DNA of 64,000 nucleotides from Lacticaseibacillus kribbianus (GCF_020180945.1 NZ_JAIPUL010000001.1:310001-374000), one strand, 5' to 3'; shown: positions 1 to 8,855, counted from the stretch's first letter. Program-made: numbers and translations. Notes: generated from the sequence alone by a model not told the origin.

Positions 1-584
1 TAGGGTCCATCAAGCAGAAGCTTTTGGGCAGCGCGCTGCAGTCGATTCGCGAAACCACGGACCAGGTCAACGAGGGGGAGGTCGACGCGCTGGTGCGCGC
101 GATCAAGTCGACCCACCAGCTGTACCTGTTTGGCATCGGCGCCTCGGCGCTGGCGGCGGCCAACATCTGCCAGAAGTGGAACCGCATCGGCTACCCGACC
201 GTGGCCGACGCCGACCTCAACGCGCTGTTGCCCAAGCTGGTCAACGCGCGGCGCGGCGACGTGCTGTGGGTGATCTCGAACTCCGGCGAGTCGCCGGAGG
301 TCCTGATCGCGGCCAAGGAGGCCCGGCGCCGCGGGGTGCGGCTGGCGTCCTTGACGCGCTTTGGCAACAACAGCCTGGCGAAGCTGTCGGACATCGCGGT
401 GCACACCTCCCAGCCGATGGAACGGGAGAACCGAATCGCGGCGACCAACTCGCTGCTAGCCCAATTCATGATTATCGACGTTATTTTTTACTACTTCGTC
501 AGCCGCAACTTCGCCGCGTCGGCCCAGGCACTCGACCGCTCGCACCAAGTCATCTCGGCGTACAAGGACACCCTGCGGAAATGA
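1..584 (+). CDS. MurR/RpiR-family SIS-domain transcriptional regulator, 3' part
   Basis: The frame is open from the window edge (first full codon at base 3) to a TGA at 582-584, so the N-terminal helix-turn-helix lies outside. The roughly 193 residues seen form a sugar-isomerase (SIS) domain, which senses phosphosugars in RpiR-type regulators: a glycine-rich FGIGASA turn and the phosphosugar-binding stretch ISNSGESPEV. The next gene on the same strand, 157 bp downstream, is a PTS permease whose promoter carries a perfect palindrome. That this protein binds there is inference. It is cut only by the window edge; no frameshift is visible. Confidence 0.85.
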   Translation, partial: GSIKQKLLGSALQSIRETTDQVNEGEVDALVRAIKSTHQLYLFGIGASALAAANICQKWNRIGYPTVADADLNALLPKLVNARRGDVLWVISNSGESPEVLIAAKEARRRGVRLASLTRFGNNSLAKLSDIAVHTSQPMERENRIAATNSLLAQFMIIDVIFYYFVSRNFAASAQALDRSHQVISAYKDTLRK

Positions 585-604
585 CTAGACCAATTTTGAT
601 TGTT

Positions 605-631
605 AAATAAAATTACATGACAATTTTATTT
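605..631 (+). repeat. AT-rich inverted repeat after the SIS regulator gene
   Basis: Arms 605-614 (AAATAAAATT) and 622-631 (AATTTTATTT) are perfect complements around a 7-base loop, and a short T run follows. It may be a weak terminator of the regulator gene or a second operator. The absence of G and C in the stem argues against an efficient intrinsic terminator. Confidence 0.4.
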
Positions 632-644
632 TTGCCCTCGGGTA

Positions 645-672
645 TTGAAATTTAATTTCAACCTGTTAGAAT
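645..672 (+). promoter_or_regulatory. Promoter of the PTS gene overlapped by a palindromic operator
   Basis: A -35 TTGAAA (645-650) and a -10 TAGAAT (667-672) are 16 bp apart, with an extended -10 TG at 664-665. The palindrome TTGAAATTTAATTTCAA (645-661, 7-bp arms around TTA) covers the -35 box. AT-rich palindromes of this kind are known for RpiR-family regulators such as HexR, so steric repression or control by the SIS regulator is the likely reading. Confidence 0.65.
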
Positions 673-741
673 ACAGGTGAAGGCGATTACATCGTCTGGC
701 AATGCCATTATTTTAGTTCACCTCACAAAGGAGTGATTGTA

Positions 742-2040
742 GTGGATAACGTGATGAAGTGGGTCGAAAACAAGCTCGTCCCACCAATGGCTAAGATCGG
801 GACCCAGCGCCACCTGCTCGCGATCCGTAACGGGGTTGTGTCCAGTCTGTCGCTGATCCTGATCGGGACGTTCTTCATGGTGTTCATCAACCTGCCAGTT
901 GATGCCTGGAAGACCGCCCTGGCGCCATACTCGGCAACCATCGTGCTGCCGTACCGCATGACCATGGGCCTGATGGCGATTTACGCGACGTTCGTCATGG
1001 GGCAAGACCTGGCGAAGTCGTACGACCTCGACGGCGTGACCGGCGGGATCCTGTCGCTGGGTGCCTTCTTCATGCTGCAGATGCCGGTTAACGTGCTGAC
1101 CCCGAAGGCCGCACCGCTCGGCTTCGTCATCCCGATGGGCAACCTCGGGGCGTCCGGCATGTTCGGCGGCATTCTCGCCATGATTTTTGCCGTTGAGACT
1201 TACCGGTTCTTCAAGACGCACAACGTGACCATCAAGATGCCTGAGCAGGTGCCGCCTGCCGTTGCGCGTTCGTTCGAAGCCCTGATTCCAGGCGCCGTGA
1301 TCATCACCTTCGTGTGGCTGATCCGCGACGTTGCCGGCTTTGACGTCAACGCAGCGCTGCTCTCCCTGTTCAAGCCTTTGACCAACATCCTGGGCAACAA
1401 CCTGCTCGGGGCGCTGCTGCCAATGTTCCTGATCCACCTGCTGTGGAGCTTCGGTATCCACGGCATGTCCATCGTCGGCTCCGTTGTTCGCCCGATGTGG
1501 CTGATCATGCTCAACGACAACGCGGACGCGCTGGCGAAGGGCACCGCAGCAACCAAGCTGCCTTACATCGCGCCTGAACAGCTTTACCAATGGACCGTCA
1601 CCATCGGCGGTGCCGGGGCGACCGTGGTCGTGGCCTTCCTGTTCCTGTTCTTCTGCAAGTCCAAGTTCTTGAAGGAAGTCGGCCGCTTCTCCATCATCCC
1701 GGGCATCTTCAACATCAACGAACCGATGATCTTCGGTGCGCCAATGATGCTGAACCCGTACATGTTCATTCCGTTCAACCTGGTCCCACTGGTTTTGACC
1801 ACCATCAGTTACTTCGCCGTTAAGTTCGGCCTGGTCAACGGCTTCACGTCCATTCCGGCGTGGACCCTGCCGGCACCGATCGGCGGCTACCTGTCCGCCG
1901 GGAACGACTGGCGCATGATCGTCTTGATCATCGTCAACCTGGCCGTGGCCTTCGTCATTTACTTCCCGTTCGTTGTGGCTTACGATAAGAAGATGGTCGC
2001 AGACGAGCAGTCCAAGCAAGACGAGCCAGCAGAGGCCTAG
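742..2040 (+). CDS. PTS sugar transporter subunit IIC, lactose/cellobiose family
   Basis: A 432-residue integral membrane protein of the normal EIIC(Lac/Cel) length. The N terminus (NVMKWVENKLVPPMAKIGTQ then RHLLAIRNGV) is typical of CelB-like permeases, and many hydrophobic segments follow, with the conserved INEPMIFGAPMMLNP loop near residues 320-335. It transports and helps phosphorylate a beta-disaccharide or related sugar together with IIA and IIB, which are not in the window. The GTG at 742 is chosen because AAAGGAG (727-733) lies 8 bases before it; an in-frame GTG at 733 overlaps the ribosome-binding site. Transcription is from the palindrome-bearing promoter at 645-672. The sugar cannot be told from sequence. 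Confidence 0.88.
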   Translation: MDNVMKWVENKLVPPMAKIGTQRHLLAIRNGVVSSLSLILIGTFFMVFINLPVDAWKTALAPYSATIVLPYRMTMGLMAIYATFVMGQDLAKSYDLDGVTGGILSLGAFFMLQMPVNVLTPKAAPLGFVIPMGNLGASGMFGGILAMIFAVETYRFFKTHNVTIKMPEQVPPAVARSFEALIPGAVIITFVWLIRDVAGFDVNAALLSLFKPLTNILGNNLLGALLPMFLIHLLWSFGIHGMSIVGSVVRPMWLIMLNDNADALAKGTAATKLPYIAPEQLYQWTVTIGGAGATVVVAFLFLFFCKSKFLKEVGRFSIIPGIFNINEPMIFGAPMMLNPYMFIPFNLVPLVLTTISYFAVKFGLVNGFTSIPAWTLPAPIGGYLSAGNDWRMIVLIIVNLAVAFVIYFPFVVAYDKKMVADEQSKQDEPAEA

Positions 2041-2063
2041 ATTACAAGTTATGAGGTGAGCAC

Positions 2064-2333
2064 ATGTTGTATTGGATCCTAGCCTTCATCGCGTTCGGGC
2101 TGCTTTACGTCCTGAGCTCGTACTTCCTGGCGTGGCTGAAAAAGCGTCACATCAAGATCAGCCGCTGGATCTGGGCGTTCGCCTCGTTCCTTGTGGTCAT
2201 CATTCCCTATGCCATCTGGCCGCACATGAATCCAGTCGGAACCGTTGTGGTCTTCTCCCTGTGCGGGGTGTTCGCGCTCAACTTCATGATTGAGCAGCAC
2301 GCCTTCGTCAAGGAGCACGACCGCATCTTCTGA
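2064..2333 (+). CDS. Small membrane protein of the PTS operon, function unknown
   Basis: An 89-residue protein with three hydrophobic stretches (about residues 3-24, 36-52, 58-78) separated by a basic loop (WLKKRHIKISR). It starts with ATG after GAGGTGAG (2053-2060), 23 bp behind the PTS gene and before the shared terminator, so it is almost certainly co-transcribed. Short membrane proteins often follow IIC genes in lactobacilli, but no function can be given. Confidence 0.7.
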   Translation: MLYWILAFIAFGLLYVLSSYFLAWLKKRHIKISRWIWAFASFLVVIIPYAIWPHMNPVGTVVVFSLCGVFALNFMIEQHAFVKEHDRIF

Positions 2334-2343
2334 TGGTGAGAGC

Positions 2344-2370
2344 CGCCCGCGTTTGCGGGCGACTTTTTTG
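2344..2370 (+). terminator. Terminator of the PTS operon
   Basis: The stem CGCCCGC/GCGGGCG (2344-2350 and 2355-2361) has a GTTT loop and is followed by GAC and a run of six T. Confidence 0.85.
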
Positions 2371-2460
2371 TGCCCGGCGCCGAAAGTCGTGATCAGATTG
2401 TGCCGGAAGCGGGAATGACGTCAACCACCTCGATGTTATTGCGGCCAGGCGCTTCGCCGC

Positions 2461-2489
2461 TTGACACCGGGGCGGCGGCTGGGTAAAGT
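2461..2489 (+). promoter_or_regulatory. Promoter of rpiA
   Basis: TTGACA (2461-2466) and TAAAGT (2484-2489) are separated by 17 bp, about 30 bp before the gene. The 90 bp between the preceding terminator and this promoter hold nothing recognisable. Confidence 0.7.
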
Positions 2490-2520
2490 CGAAGCGTACA
2501 TCACGACTGAGGAGGAAATT

Positions 2521-3210
2521 ATGACCACGCAAGACGAACTGAAGAAGCAGGCGGCCACGCAGGCGGCCCAGATGGTTCAGCCCCACACCGTGCTGGGGGT
2601 GGGCACCGGCTCCACCGTCGCATTTTTCATCGACGCGCTGGCGGCGCGCGAGCAGGCGCAGTCGCTTGAGCTGACGGCGATTGTCACCACCTCGAGCCGC
2701 AGCCAAAAGCAGCTGGAGCAAAACGGCTTCAAAGTCTCCGAGCTGGCGGCGGTGGACCACGTCGACCTGTGCGTCGACGGCGCAGACCGCGTCGACCACC
2801 AGCTTGACGGCATCAAGGGCGGCGGCGCGGCGCTGACGCTGGAGAAAAACGTCGCGGTCAACGCGCGGCGCAACGTCTGGATCGTCGACGAGAGCAAGGT
2901 CGCCGATCCGCTCGGCGGCTTCCCGCTGCCCGTCGAGGTGCTGCCGGTCAGCGCGGAGCAGAACTTCCGCCGCTTCGAAAAGGCCGGGCTGCTGCCGCAG
3001 TTTCGCCTGAACGCCGACGGCACGCGGCTCAAGACTCACTACGGCAACTACATCCTCGACCTGGCCGTGTCGCCGCTGCCGATTCCGGCGGGGCTGGCCG
3101 ACTACCTCGATCACACGGTCGGCGTGGTCGAGCACGGGCTGTTTCTCAACATGACCGACGAGGTGCTGATCGCCAAGCACGACGGCACCATCGACCACTG
3201 GGTGCGCTAG
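2521..3210 (+). CDS. rpiA: Ribose-5-phosphate isomerase A
   Basis: It interconverts ribose 5-phosphate and ribulose 5-phosphate in the pentose phosphate pathway. The 229-residue length fits the family. Visible motifs are the phosphate-binding GVGTGSTV near residue 26, the catalytic region with DGADRVD near 87, and the KGGGAALT loop just after. The C-terminal part (VGVVEHGLFLN) is also conserved. The ATG at 2521 follows GAGGAGG at 2509-2515; an upstream in-frame TTG coincides with the -35 box and is not used. It is monocistronic, between its own promoter and a bidirectional terminator. Confidence 0.95.
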   Translation: MTTQDELKKQAATQAAQMVQPHTVLGVGTGSTVAFFIDALAAREQAQSLELTAIVTTSSRSQKQLEQNGFKVSELAAVDHVDLCVDGADRVDHQLDGIKGGGAALTLEKNVAVNARRNVWIVDESKVADPLGGFPLPVEVLPVSAEQNFRRFEKAGLLPQFRLNADGTRLKTHYGNYILDLAVSPLPIPAGLADYLDHTVGVVEHGLFLNMTDEVLIAKHDGTIDHWVR

Positions 3211-3222
3211 GCCCAGGCTGCC

Positions 3223-3258
3223 AAAAAGGTGCTGCCCTCACTGGGGCAGCACCTTTTT
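3223..3258. terminator. Bidirectional terminator between rpiA and the acetyltransferase gene
   Basis: A perfect 15-bp stem (3223-3237 with 3244-3258) has A5 at the left foot and T5 at the right foot, so it works on both strands. The stop codon of the minus-strand acetyltransferase gene (3238-3240) lies in the loop. Confidence 0.9.
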
Positions 3259-3744
3259 GGTCTGGATGGCGTACAGGGGCGACCGGGTGCCGTCGTCCTC
3301 GGTGACGACGGTGAGCGGCCGCCAGCCGTAGCGCTCGTAAAAGCCCACAAGGTCGGTCAAGAGGTAGGCGGTGGGGATGCCGGCGAGCGCCAGGTCGCTC
3401 ACGGCCAGGTGCAACAGCCGCCCGGCGATGCCGCGGCGCCGAAAGACCGGCACCACCGCCACCGCACAGACGTTGGGCGTCAGGTCGGGGCGGTCGTGGA
3501 AGTCGTTGGCGATCACACCGAGCCCGCCGACGATGCGGCCCAAGGCTAGTGCGACGTACCACTGGGGCACCGGGCCGGCGCCCGCGGCCAGGCTGTCGGC
3601 GATGCTGGCCTGGTAGGCCGCAAGGGGCACGTGCCACTGCGCGTGGAACCACGCGGCCGCGGCCGCGGCCAACTCGGGCCGCTCGCGCAGCCGGCAGAGC
3701 TGCACCGGCGCTTGCGGCTGACTGCTTGAAGAACTCTGGGTCAT
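3238..3744 (-). CDS. GNAT-family N-acetyltransferase
   Basis: A 168-residue protein with the acetyl-CoA binding motif A of the GNAT fold (VPVFRRRGIAGRLLHLAV, about residues 97-114) and a C-terminal FYERYGWRP that is typical of the family's last strand-turn. It would acetylate an unknown amine substrate in the cytoplasm. The ATG is preceded on the minus strand by GGAGGTGACCC. It converges with rpiA and shares its terminator. Confidence 0.85.
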   Translation of the reverse strand: MTQSSSSSQPQAPVQLCRLRERPELAAAAAAWFHAQWHVPLAAYQASIADSLAAGAGPVPQWYVALALGRIVGGLGVIANDFHDRPDLTPNVCAVAVVPVFRRRGIAGRLLHLAVSDLALAGIPTAYLLTDLVGFYERYGWRPLTVVTEDDGTRSPLYAIQTKKVLPQ

Positions 3745-3863
3745 GACGGGTCACCTCCAACTTCGCAGGATACCACGCCGCGGCCCCGGGGAAAAGGGCC
3801 AGCCGCGCGTCTGCGGCGGAGCAATCGCGCGTCCGGCCACGACGCGGCAGGCCCGGGGGCCAC

Positions 3864-3892
3864 TTGCAAGCCGCCGGTCGTTCGGCTATGCT
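3864..3892 (+). promoter_or_regulatory. Promoter of the heterodimeric ABC exporter operon
   Basis: TTGCAA (3864-3869) and TATGCT (3887-3892) are 17 bp apart. The rest of the 180-bp gap back to 3745 is GC-rich and shows nothing else. Confidence 0.65.
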
Positions 3893-3924
3893 GGAAGAAC
3901 TAAGTCTATATAAGGGGTACATAT

Positions 3925-5652
3925 ATGCGCGTATTAATACCATATATTAAGCGGTACAAGTGGGACGCGATCTGGGCGACCATCAGCATCATCGGCCAGG
4001 TCTTCGCCACGCTCTGGCAGCCACGGATGCTGCAGACGGTGATGGAGGCCATCATCAAGCAGGACAAGGGCACGGTGTTCAACTACGGCATCGGGCTGAT
4101 CCTGCTGGCGGTGGTCGGCATCATCGCCGGCATCATCAACACCATCTACTCGGCGCGCCTGGCGCTCAACGTCGCCACGGACCTGCGCGCGGACCTGTAC
4201 GACCATGTGCAGCGCTTCGCCTACGCGGACATCGAGGACTTCTCCGCCTCCAACCTGGTGGTGCGCATGACCAACGACGTCAACCAGGTCCAGCAGGTCG
4301 TGATGGCCGCCTTCCAGCAGGTCACCCGCATTCCGCTGGTGTTCGCCGGCGCCCTGGCGCTGGCCCTAACCACGATGCCGGAGCAGTGGTGGGTGATCGC
4401 GGTGATGATGGTGATCATCGTCGCCGTCGGGATGGTCACCTTCAAGACCATGAGCAAGTACTTCGCCCAGACCCAGCAGGACATCGAGGACGTCAACACC
4501 CTGGCGCGCGAGAACCTGATGGGCATCCGCGTGGTGAAGTCCTTCGTTCAGGAGCAGGCCCAGATCAAGGGCTTCGCCAAGACGTCCGATCGCCTGCGCG
4601 ACGTGACCACCAAGATCGGCGAGCTGTTTGCGGTTTTGATGCCGGCCTTTTTCCTCACCGCCAACATCGCGGTGGTGGTCAGCGTCTACATCGTCGGCCA
4701 GAACGTGACGGCGCACCCGGCCTACCTGGCGGCGATCTCGAGCTTCACCAGCTACCTGATGCAGATCCTGTTCGCCGTGATCAACGCGTCGTTCATGATG
4801 ACCTTCGCCTCGCGTGCCTTCATCTCGATGGGGCGCATCCGCGAGGTCCTCGATCACAAGCCGAGCATGCACTTCACCACGGATGGGCCAGCGCAGGTGC
4901 CGGGGGACATCACCTTCGAGCACGTGACCTTCACGTACCCGGGCGATGAGACGCCGACGCTTGAGGACGTGTCCTTCACGGCGCCGGCCGGCTCGATGGT
5001 CGGCATCATCGGCGCGACAGGCTCGGGCAAAACGACGCTGGCGCAGCTGATTGCGCGCCTGTTCGACCCGGATTCCGGGCGCGTCTTGATCGGAGGCGTG
5101 GACGTGCGCGAGCTGCCCGAGTCCACCATTCGAAATGCGGTCGCCTACGTGCTGCAGCGCGCCACGCTGTTTTCCGGCACGATTGCCAAGAACCTGCAGC
5201 AGGTTCAGCCGGCGGCGACGGCGGCGACGATGGCCCGGGCGGCGGAGATCGCCCAGGCCGCCGAGTTCATCGAGCGGCTGCCGGAGACCTACGACGCGCC
5301 GGTCGAGGAGCGCTCGGCCAACTTCTCGGGCGGCCAAAAGCAGCGCCTGGCCATCACCCGCGGCGTGATCGCCGACCCCGAGATCCTGATCCTGGACGAC
5401 GCGACCTCGGCGTTGGACGCGCGCTCCGAGAAGCTGGTTCAAGAGGCGCTGGACCGCGAGCTGACGCGCACCACCACCGTCGTGATCGCCGAGAAGATCG
5501 CGTCGATTATCCGCGCCGACCAGATTCTGGTGATGGACGGCGGTCGCCTGGTCGCCTCCGGCACGCACCGCGAGCTGGTGCGCACCAGCCCGATCTACCA
5601 GGAAATCTACGCCACGCAAAAGGCCAAGGAAGGGGGATCAGCCAATGTCTGA
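3925..5652 (+). CDS. ABC exporter half-transporter with degenerate catalytic site
   Basis: A 575-residue fusion of a six-helix membrane domain (about residues 1-310) and an ATP-binding domain. Walker A GATGSGKTT is near residue 363 and the signature FSGGQKQR near 467. Walker B reads LILDDATSALD, with Asp in place of the catalytic Glu, and the H-loop reads VIAEKI, with Glu where His is normal. This is the degenerate partner of an LmrCD/BmrCD/TM287-288-type heterodimer, which exports drugs or lipophilic compounds. The ATG at 3925 follows AAGGGG. It overlaps the next gene by 8 bp, so translation is coupled. Confidence 0.9.
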   Translation: MRVLIPYIKRYKWDAIWATISIIGQVFATLWQPRMLQTVMEAIIKQDKGTVFNYGIGLILLAVVGIIAGIINTIYSARLALNVATDLRADLYDHVQRFAYADIEDFSASNLVVRMTNDVNQVQQVVMAAFQQVTRIPLVFAGALALALTTMPEQWWVIAVMMVIIVAVGMVTFKTMSKYFAQTQQDIEDVNTLARENLMGIRVVKSFVQEQAQIKGFAKTSDRLRDVTTKIGELFAVLMPAFFLTANIAVVVSVYIVGQNVTAHPAYLAAISSFTSYLMQILFAVINASFMMTFASRAFISMGRIREVLDHKPSMHFTTDGPAQVPGDITFEHVTFTYPGDETPTLEDVSFTAPAGSMVGIIGATGSGKTTLAQLIARLFDPDSGRVLIGGVDVRELPESTIRNAVAYVLQRATLFSGTIAKNLQQVQPAATAATMARAAEIAQAAEFIERLPETYDAPVEERSANFSGGQKQRLAITRGVIADPEILILDDATSALDARSEKLVQEALDRELTRTTTVVIAEKIASIIRADQILVMDGGRLVASGTHRELVRTSPIYQEIYATQKAKEGGSANV

Positions 5653-7423
5653 CATCAAAAACGCGGGCAAGTACTACTACCACTACCTGCACCGCTACTG
5701 GAAGGGGCTGTTGATCTCCGCCATCCTGATCGGCATCAGCACCTGGTGCGTGGTCGTGGCGCCGACCTACCTGGGCCGCTCGATCACCGAGCTGACCGCC
5801 TACCTCCAGCAGTGGAGCAACCCGGCGACGCGCGGGGCGGCCAGCCTCGGCAAGTTCCACCACACGCTGATCATCTACCTGCTGCTGTACTTCGGGGACG
5901 CGTCGACGCTGTTCGTCGCGTCCTGGATCCTCGCGCGGGTGACCGCGTACTCCACCGGCACGATGCGCATCGGGCTGTTCCGCAAAATGCAGCGCATGAA
6001 GGTGCAGTACTTCGACCAACACAGCGACGGCGACATCCTCGCCCGCTACACCAGCGACCTCGATAACATTTTCAACGCGCTCAACCAGGCGCTGATCGAC
6101 ATCTTCCTGGCCATCGCGCAGCTGGTCGGCATCCTGATCATGATGTTCGACCAAAACGCGCAGATGGGCTGGGTGACGATCGCCTCGACGCCGGTGGCGC
6201 TGGGTGTCGCCGCGTTCGTGATGCAGCGCGCAAGCGTTGCCGTCAACCAGCAGCAGCAGGCCATCGGCGCCTTGAACGGCTACATCAACGAGCAGGTGAC
6301 CGGGCAGAAGGTGATTATCACCAACGGCCTGCAGCAGGACTCGGTGAAGGGCTTCGCGCCATTCAACCAGGCGGTCCAAAAGGCCGCGGTGCGCGGCCAG
6401 ATCTGGTCGGGCATCCTGATGCCGTTGATGTCCGGGATGTCTTTGCTCAACACCGCCATCGTGATTTTCTTTGGTTCGTGGCTGGCGCTCAACGGCCAGA
6501 TGGCCACCGGCGCCGCGCTGGCGCTGGTCGTGGTGTTCGTCAACTACGCCCAGCAGTACTACCAGCCGCTGACCACGCTGACCAGTCTTTATGGGATGAT
6601 CCAGCTGGCCATCACCGGCGCGCGGCGCGTCGATGAGGTGCGCATGCAGCCGGACGAAAAGGACACTGGCACCAAGCAGCTGGCAGGCCTTGAGTCCGAC
6701 GTCTTGATCGACGACGTGCGCTTCTCCTACCTGCCGGGTAAGGAGATCCTGCACGGCGTGACCATCGACGTGGCCAAGGGCGAGATGGTCGCCCTGGTCG
6801 GCCCGACCGGTTCGGGCAAGACCACGGTGATGAACCTGCTGAACCGCTTCTACGACGTCGACTCCGGCGCCATCACGGTGGACGGCACAGACATCCGCGA
6901 GTTCACGCTCGCCAGTCTCCGCGACACGGTCGGCATCGTGCTTCAGGAGCCGCAGCTGTTCTCCGGCACCATCGAGGCCAACATCGCGTTCGGCGACCCG
7001 GCCGCCACGCACGAGCGGGTGGTGGCCGCGGCCAAGCAGGCCAACCTGGACGACTTCATCCAAAGCCTGCCGCAGGGCTACGACACGCCGGTATCCGACG
7101 AGCAAAGCGTCTTTTCCGCCGGCCAAAAGCAGCTGATGTCGATCGCCCGCACCATCCTGACCAACCCGCGCCTCTTGATTCTCGACGAGGCGACCAGCAA
7201 CGTCGACACGGTGACCGAGGCCAAGATCCAAGCCGCGATGGACAACGTGATCGCCGGGCGCACCAGCTTCGTCATCGCGCACCGGCTGAAGACCATCCTG
7301 AACGCCGACAAGATCGTTGTGCTCAAGGACGGCGCCATCATCGAGCAGGGCACCCACGACGAGCTGGTGGCCCAAAACGGCTTTTACGCCGAGCTGTACC
7401 ACAACCAGATGGTGTTCGAGTAA
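5645..7423 (+). CDS. ABC exporter half-transporter with intact catalytic residues
   Basis: A 592-residue partner of the preceding gene: membrane domain about residues 1-330, then Walker A GPTGSGKTT near 386, signature FSAGQKQL (Gly to Ala in the LSGGQ core) near 489, Walker B LLILDEATS with the catalytic Glu, and a normal H-loop VIAHRL. With its partner it forms one complete ATP site (its Walker motifs with the partner's SGGQ) and one degenerate site, as in known heterodimeric exporters. The ATG at 5645 lies inside the end of the upstream gene. The substrate is unknown. Confidence 0.9.
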   Translation: MSDIKNAGKYYYHYLHRYWKGLLISAILIGISTWCVVVAPTYLGRSITELTAYLQQWSNPATRGAASLGKFHHTLIIYLLLYFGDASTLFVASWILARVTAYSTGTMRIGLFRKMQRMKVQYFDQHSDGDILARYTSDLDNIFNALNQALIDIFLAIAQLVGILIMMFDQNAQMGWVTIASTPVALGVAAFVMQRASVAVNQQQQAIGALNGYINEQVTGQKVIITNGLQQDSVKGFAPFNQAVQKAAVRGQIWSGILMPLMSGMSLLNTAIVIFFGSWLALNGQMATGAALALVVVFVNYAQQYYQPLTTLTSLYGMIQLAITGARRVDEVRMQPDEKDTGTKQLAGLESDVLIDDVRFSYLPGKEILHGVTIDVAKGEMVALVGPTGSGKTTVMNLLNRFYDVDSGAITVDGTDIREFTLASLRDTVGIVLQEPQLFSGTIEANIAFGDPAATHERVVAAAKQANLDDFIQSLPQGYDTPVSDEQSVFSAGQKQLMSIARTILTNPRLLILDEATSNVDTVTEAKIQAAMDNVIAGRTSFVIAHRLKTILNADKIVVLKDGAIIEQGTHDELVAQNGFYAELYHNQMVFE

Positions 7424-7432
7424 AACTTTTTT

Positions 7433-7476
7433 GCGCACGGCGCGTCGCCACAGTGGGACGCGCCGCGCGTTTTTTG
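7433..7476 (+). terminator. Terminator of the ABC exporter operon
   Basis: The stem CGGCGCGTC/GACGCGCCG (7438-7446 and 7457-7465) is followed by CGCG and six T. Confidence 0.8.
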
Positions 7477-7538
7477 TTAAAATTAACTTAGGAAATAATT
7501 GCAACGCGTTCCCCAAATACGGCTTCCTGGAGGTGCCC

Positions 7539-8789
7539 ATGTTCGCACGCTATCGCAGCGTCAGCCTGATCTGGCGCATTGTCATCGGTTTGGTGGTGGG
7601 GGCGGCGCTCGGCGTCCTCCTGCCGTCTCAGACCTGGATCGGCCTGTTCGGCGACCTGTTCATCGGCGCCTTGAAGGGCATCGCGCCGGTGCTGGTCTTC
7701 TTCCTGATTGCCACGGCGATCTCCAAGTACGAGCGCGGCGCCGACAACCACTTCGGCTCGGTGATCGTCTTGTACCTCGGCGCGACCTTCCTGTCGGCCG
7801 TGGTCGCGGTGGTCGCCAGCTTCCTGTTCAAGGTGCGCCTGGTGTTTCCGACGGCGGTCAAGACCGCGTCCGGGGCGCCCAAGGACCTCGCCACGGTGAT
7901 CCAGGACCTGCTGGTGAACGCGGTGGCCAACCCCGTGCAGGCGGTCGTCGACGGCAACTACCTGGCGATCCTGTTCTGGTCGCTTCTGATCGGCTTTGCC
8001 CTGCGCGCCGCAAGCCCCCGCACCAAGTCCACGCTGTCGGACCTCACCGACGCGATTCAGGCGGTGGCGCAGCTGATCATCGAGTTCGCCCCGGTCGGCA
8101 TCGTCGGCCTGCTGTTCACTACCATCAGCCAGACCGGCTTCGGCGGCATCGTCAAGTACGGCCAGCTGGTCGGGCTCTTGGTCGGCACGATGGCGTTCGT
8201 CTACCTGGTGGTGTACCCGGCGATGGTCTGGGCGATGACGGGCCAAAACCCGTTCCCGCTGACCCTGTGGACGCTGCGGGTGTCCGGCATCCCGGCCTTT
8301 TTCACCCGCAGCGGGGCGGTCAACATTCCGATCAATCTGCAGGCTGCCGCGGACCTCGGGCTCAACGAGAAGTCCTACGCGGTGTCGATTCCGCTGGGTG
8401 GCTCGGCCAACTCCGGCGGCGCGGCGATCACCATCTCAATCATGACGCTTGCGGCCTGCTACACGCTGGGTATTGAGGTGTCCTTCCCGCTGGCCGTGCT
8501 GCTGTGCCTGATGAGCGCCTTGGCGTCGACCGGCGTGTCGGGCATCGCCGGCGGCTCGCTTTTGATCATCCCGATGGCGGCCAGCCTGTTTGGCATCAAG
8601 AACGGCGTGGCGATGCAGGTGGTCGGCATCGGCTTCATCATCGGCGTGATCCAGGACTCGGTCGAAACGGCGGTGAACTCGGCCTCCGACCTCCTGTTCA
8701 CCGCGGCGGCGGAGTATCACGACCTGAGAAAGGCCGGCCAGCCGGTGGACATTCGCGCCGCGGTCGCCAGGGCGAAGGCCAAGGAGTAG
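7539..8789 (+). CDS. sstT: Serine/threonine:sodium symporter SstT (first copy)
   Basis: A 416-residue transporter of the dicarboxylate/amino acid:cation symporter family. The conserved re-entrant regions are seen: FFTRSGAVNIPINL near residues 251-264, SIPLGGSANSGGAAIT around 283-298 and GSLLIIPMA near 339. In the family these bind Na+ and serine or threonine. The start is ATG 7539 after GGAGGT (7529-7534). A second, very similar gene follows 146 bp downstream. The palindrome GTTAAAATTAAC (7476-7487) lies before it, but no convincing promoter is seen. Confidence 0.92.
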   Translation: MFARYRSVSLIWRIVIGLVVGAALGVLLPSQTWIGLFGDLFIGALKGIAPVLVFFLIATAISKYERGADNHFGSVIVLYLGATFLSAVVAVVASFLFKVRLVFPTAVKTASGAPKDLATVIQDLLVNAVANPVQAVVDGNYLAILFWSLLIGFALRAASPRTKSTLSDLTDAIQAVAQLIIEFAPVGIVGLLFTTISQTGFGGIVKYGQLVGLLVGTMAFVYLVVYPAMVWAMTGQNPFPLTLWTLRVSGIPAFFTRSGAVNIPINLQAAADLGLNEKSYAVSIPLGGSANSGGAAITISIMTLAACYTLGIEVSFPLAVLLCLMSALASTGVSGIAGGSLLIIPMAASLFGIKNGVAMQVVGIGFIIGVIQDSVETAVNSASDLLFTAAAEYHDLRKAGQPVDIRAAVARAKAKE

Positions 8790-8855
8790 CGCCCTTTTTG
8801 TCTGCAAAATAAGAACGCTTGCACGCAAAATATAGAATTATTTGCCCTCAAACGG

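Noticed and set aside
2461-2520. TTG at 2461 as the rpiA start
   Set aside because: It is part of the -35 TTGACA; ATG 2521 with GAGGAGG before it matches the usual RpiA N terminus.
3745-3943. Long minus-strand frame that includes the acetyltransferase region (3146-3943)
   Set aside because: It is out of frame with the acetyltransferase motifs and is only kept open by GC-rich codons.
5507-7540. Long minus-strand frame (about 677 codons) opposite the second ABC exporter gene
   Set aside because: Mirror of the real gene in GC-rich codons; the plus strand has all ABC motifs and a coupled start. The same holds for long minus-strand frames at 718-2019 and 47936-50089.
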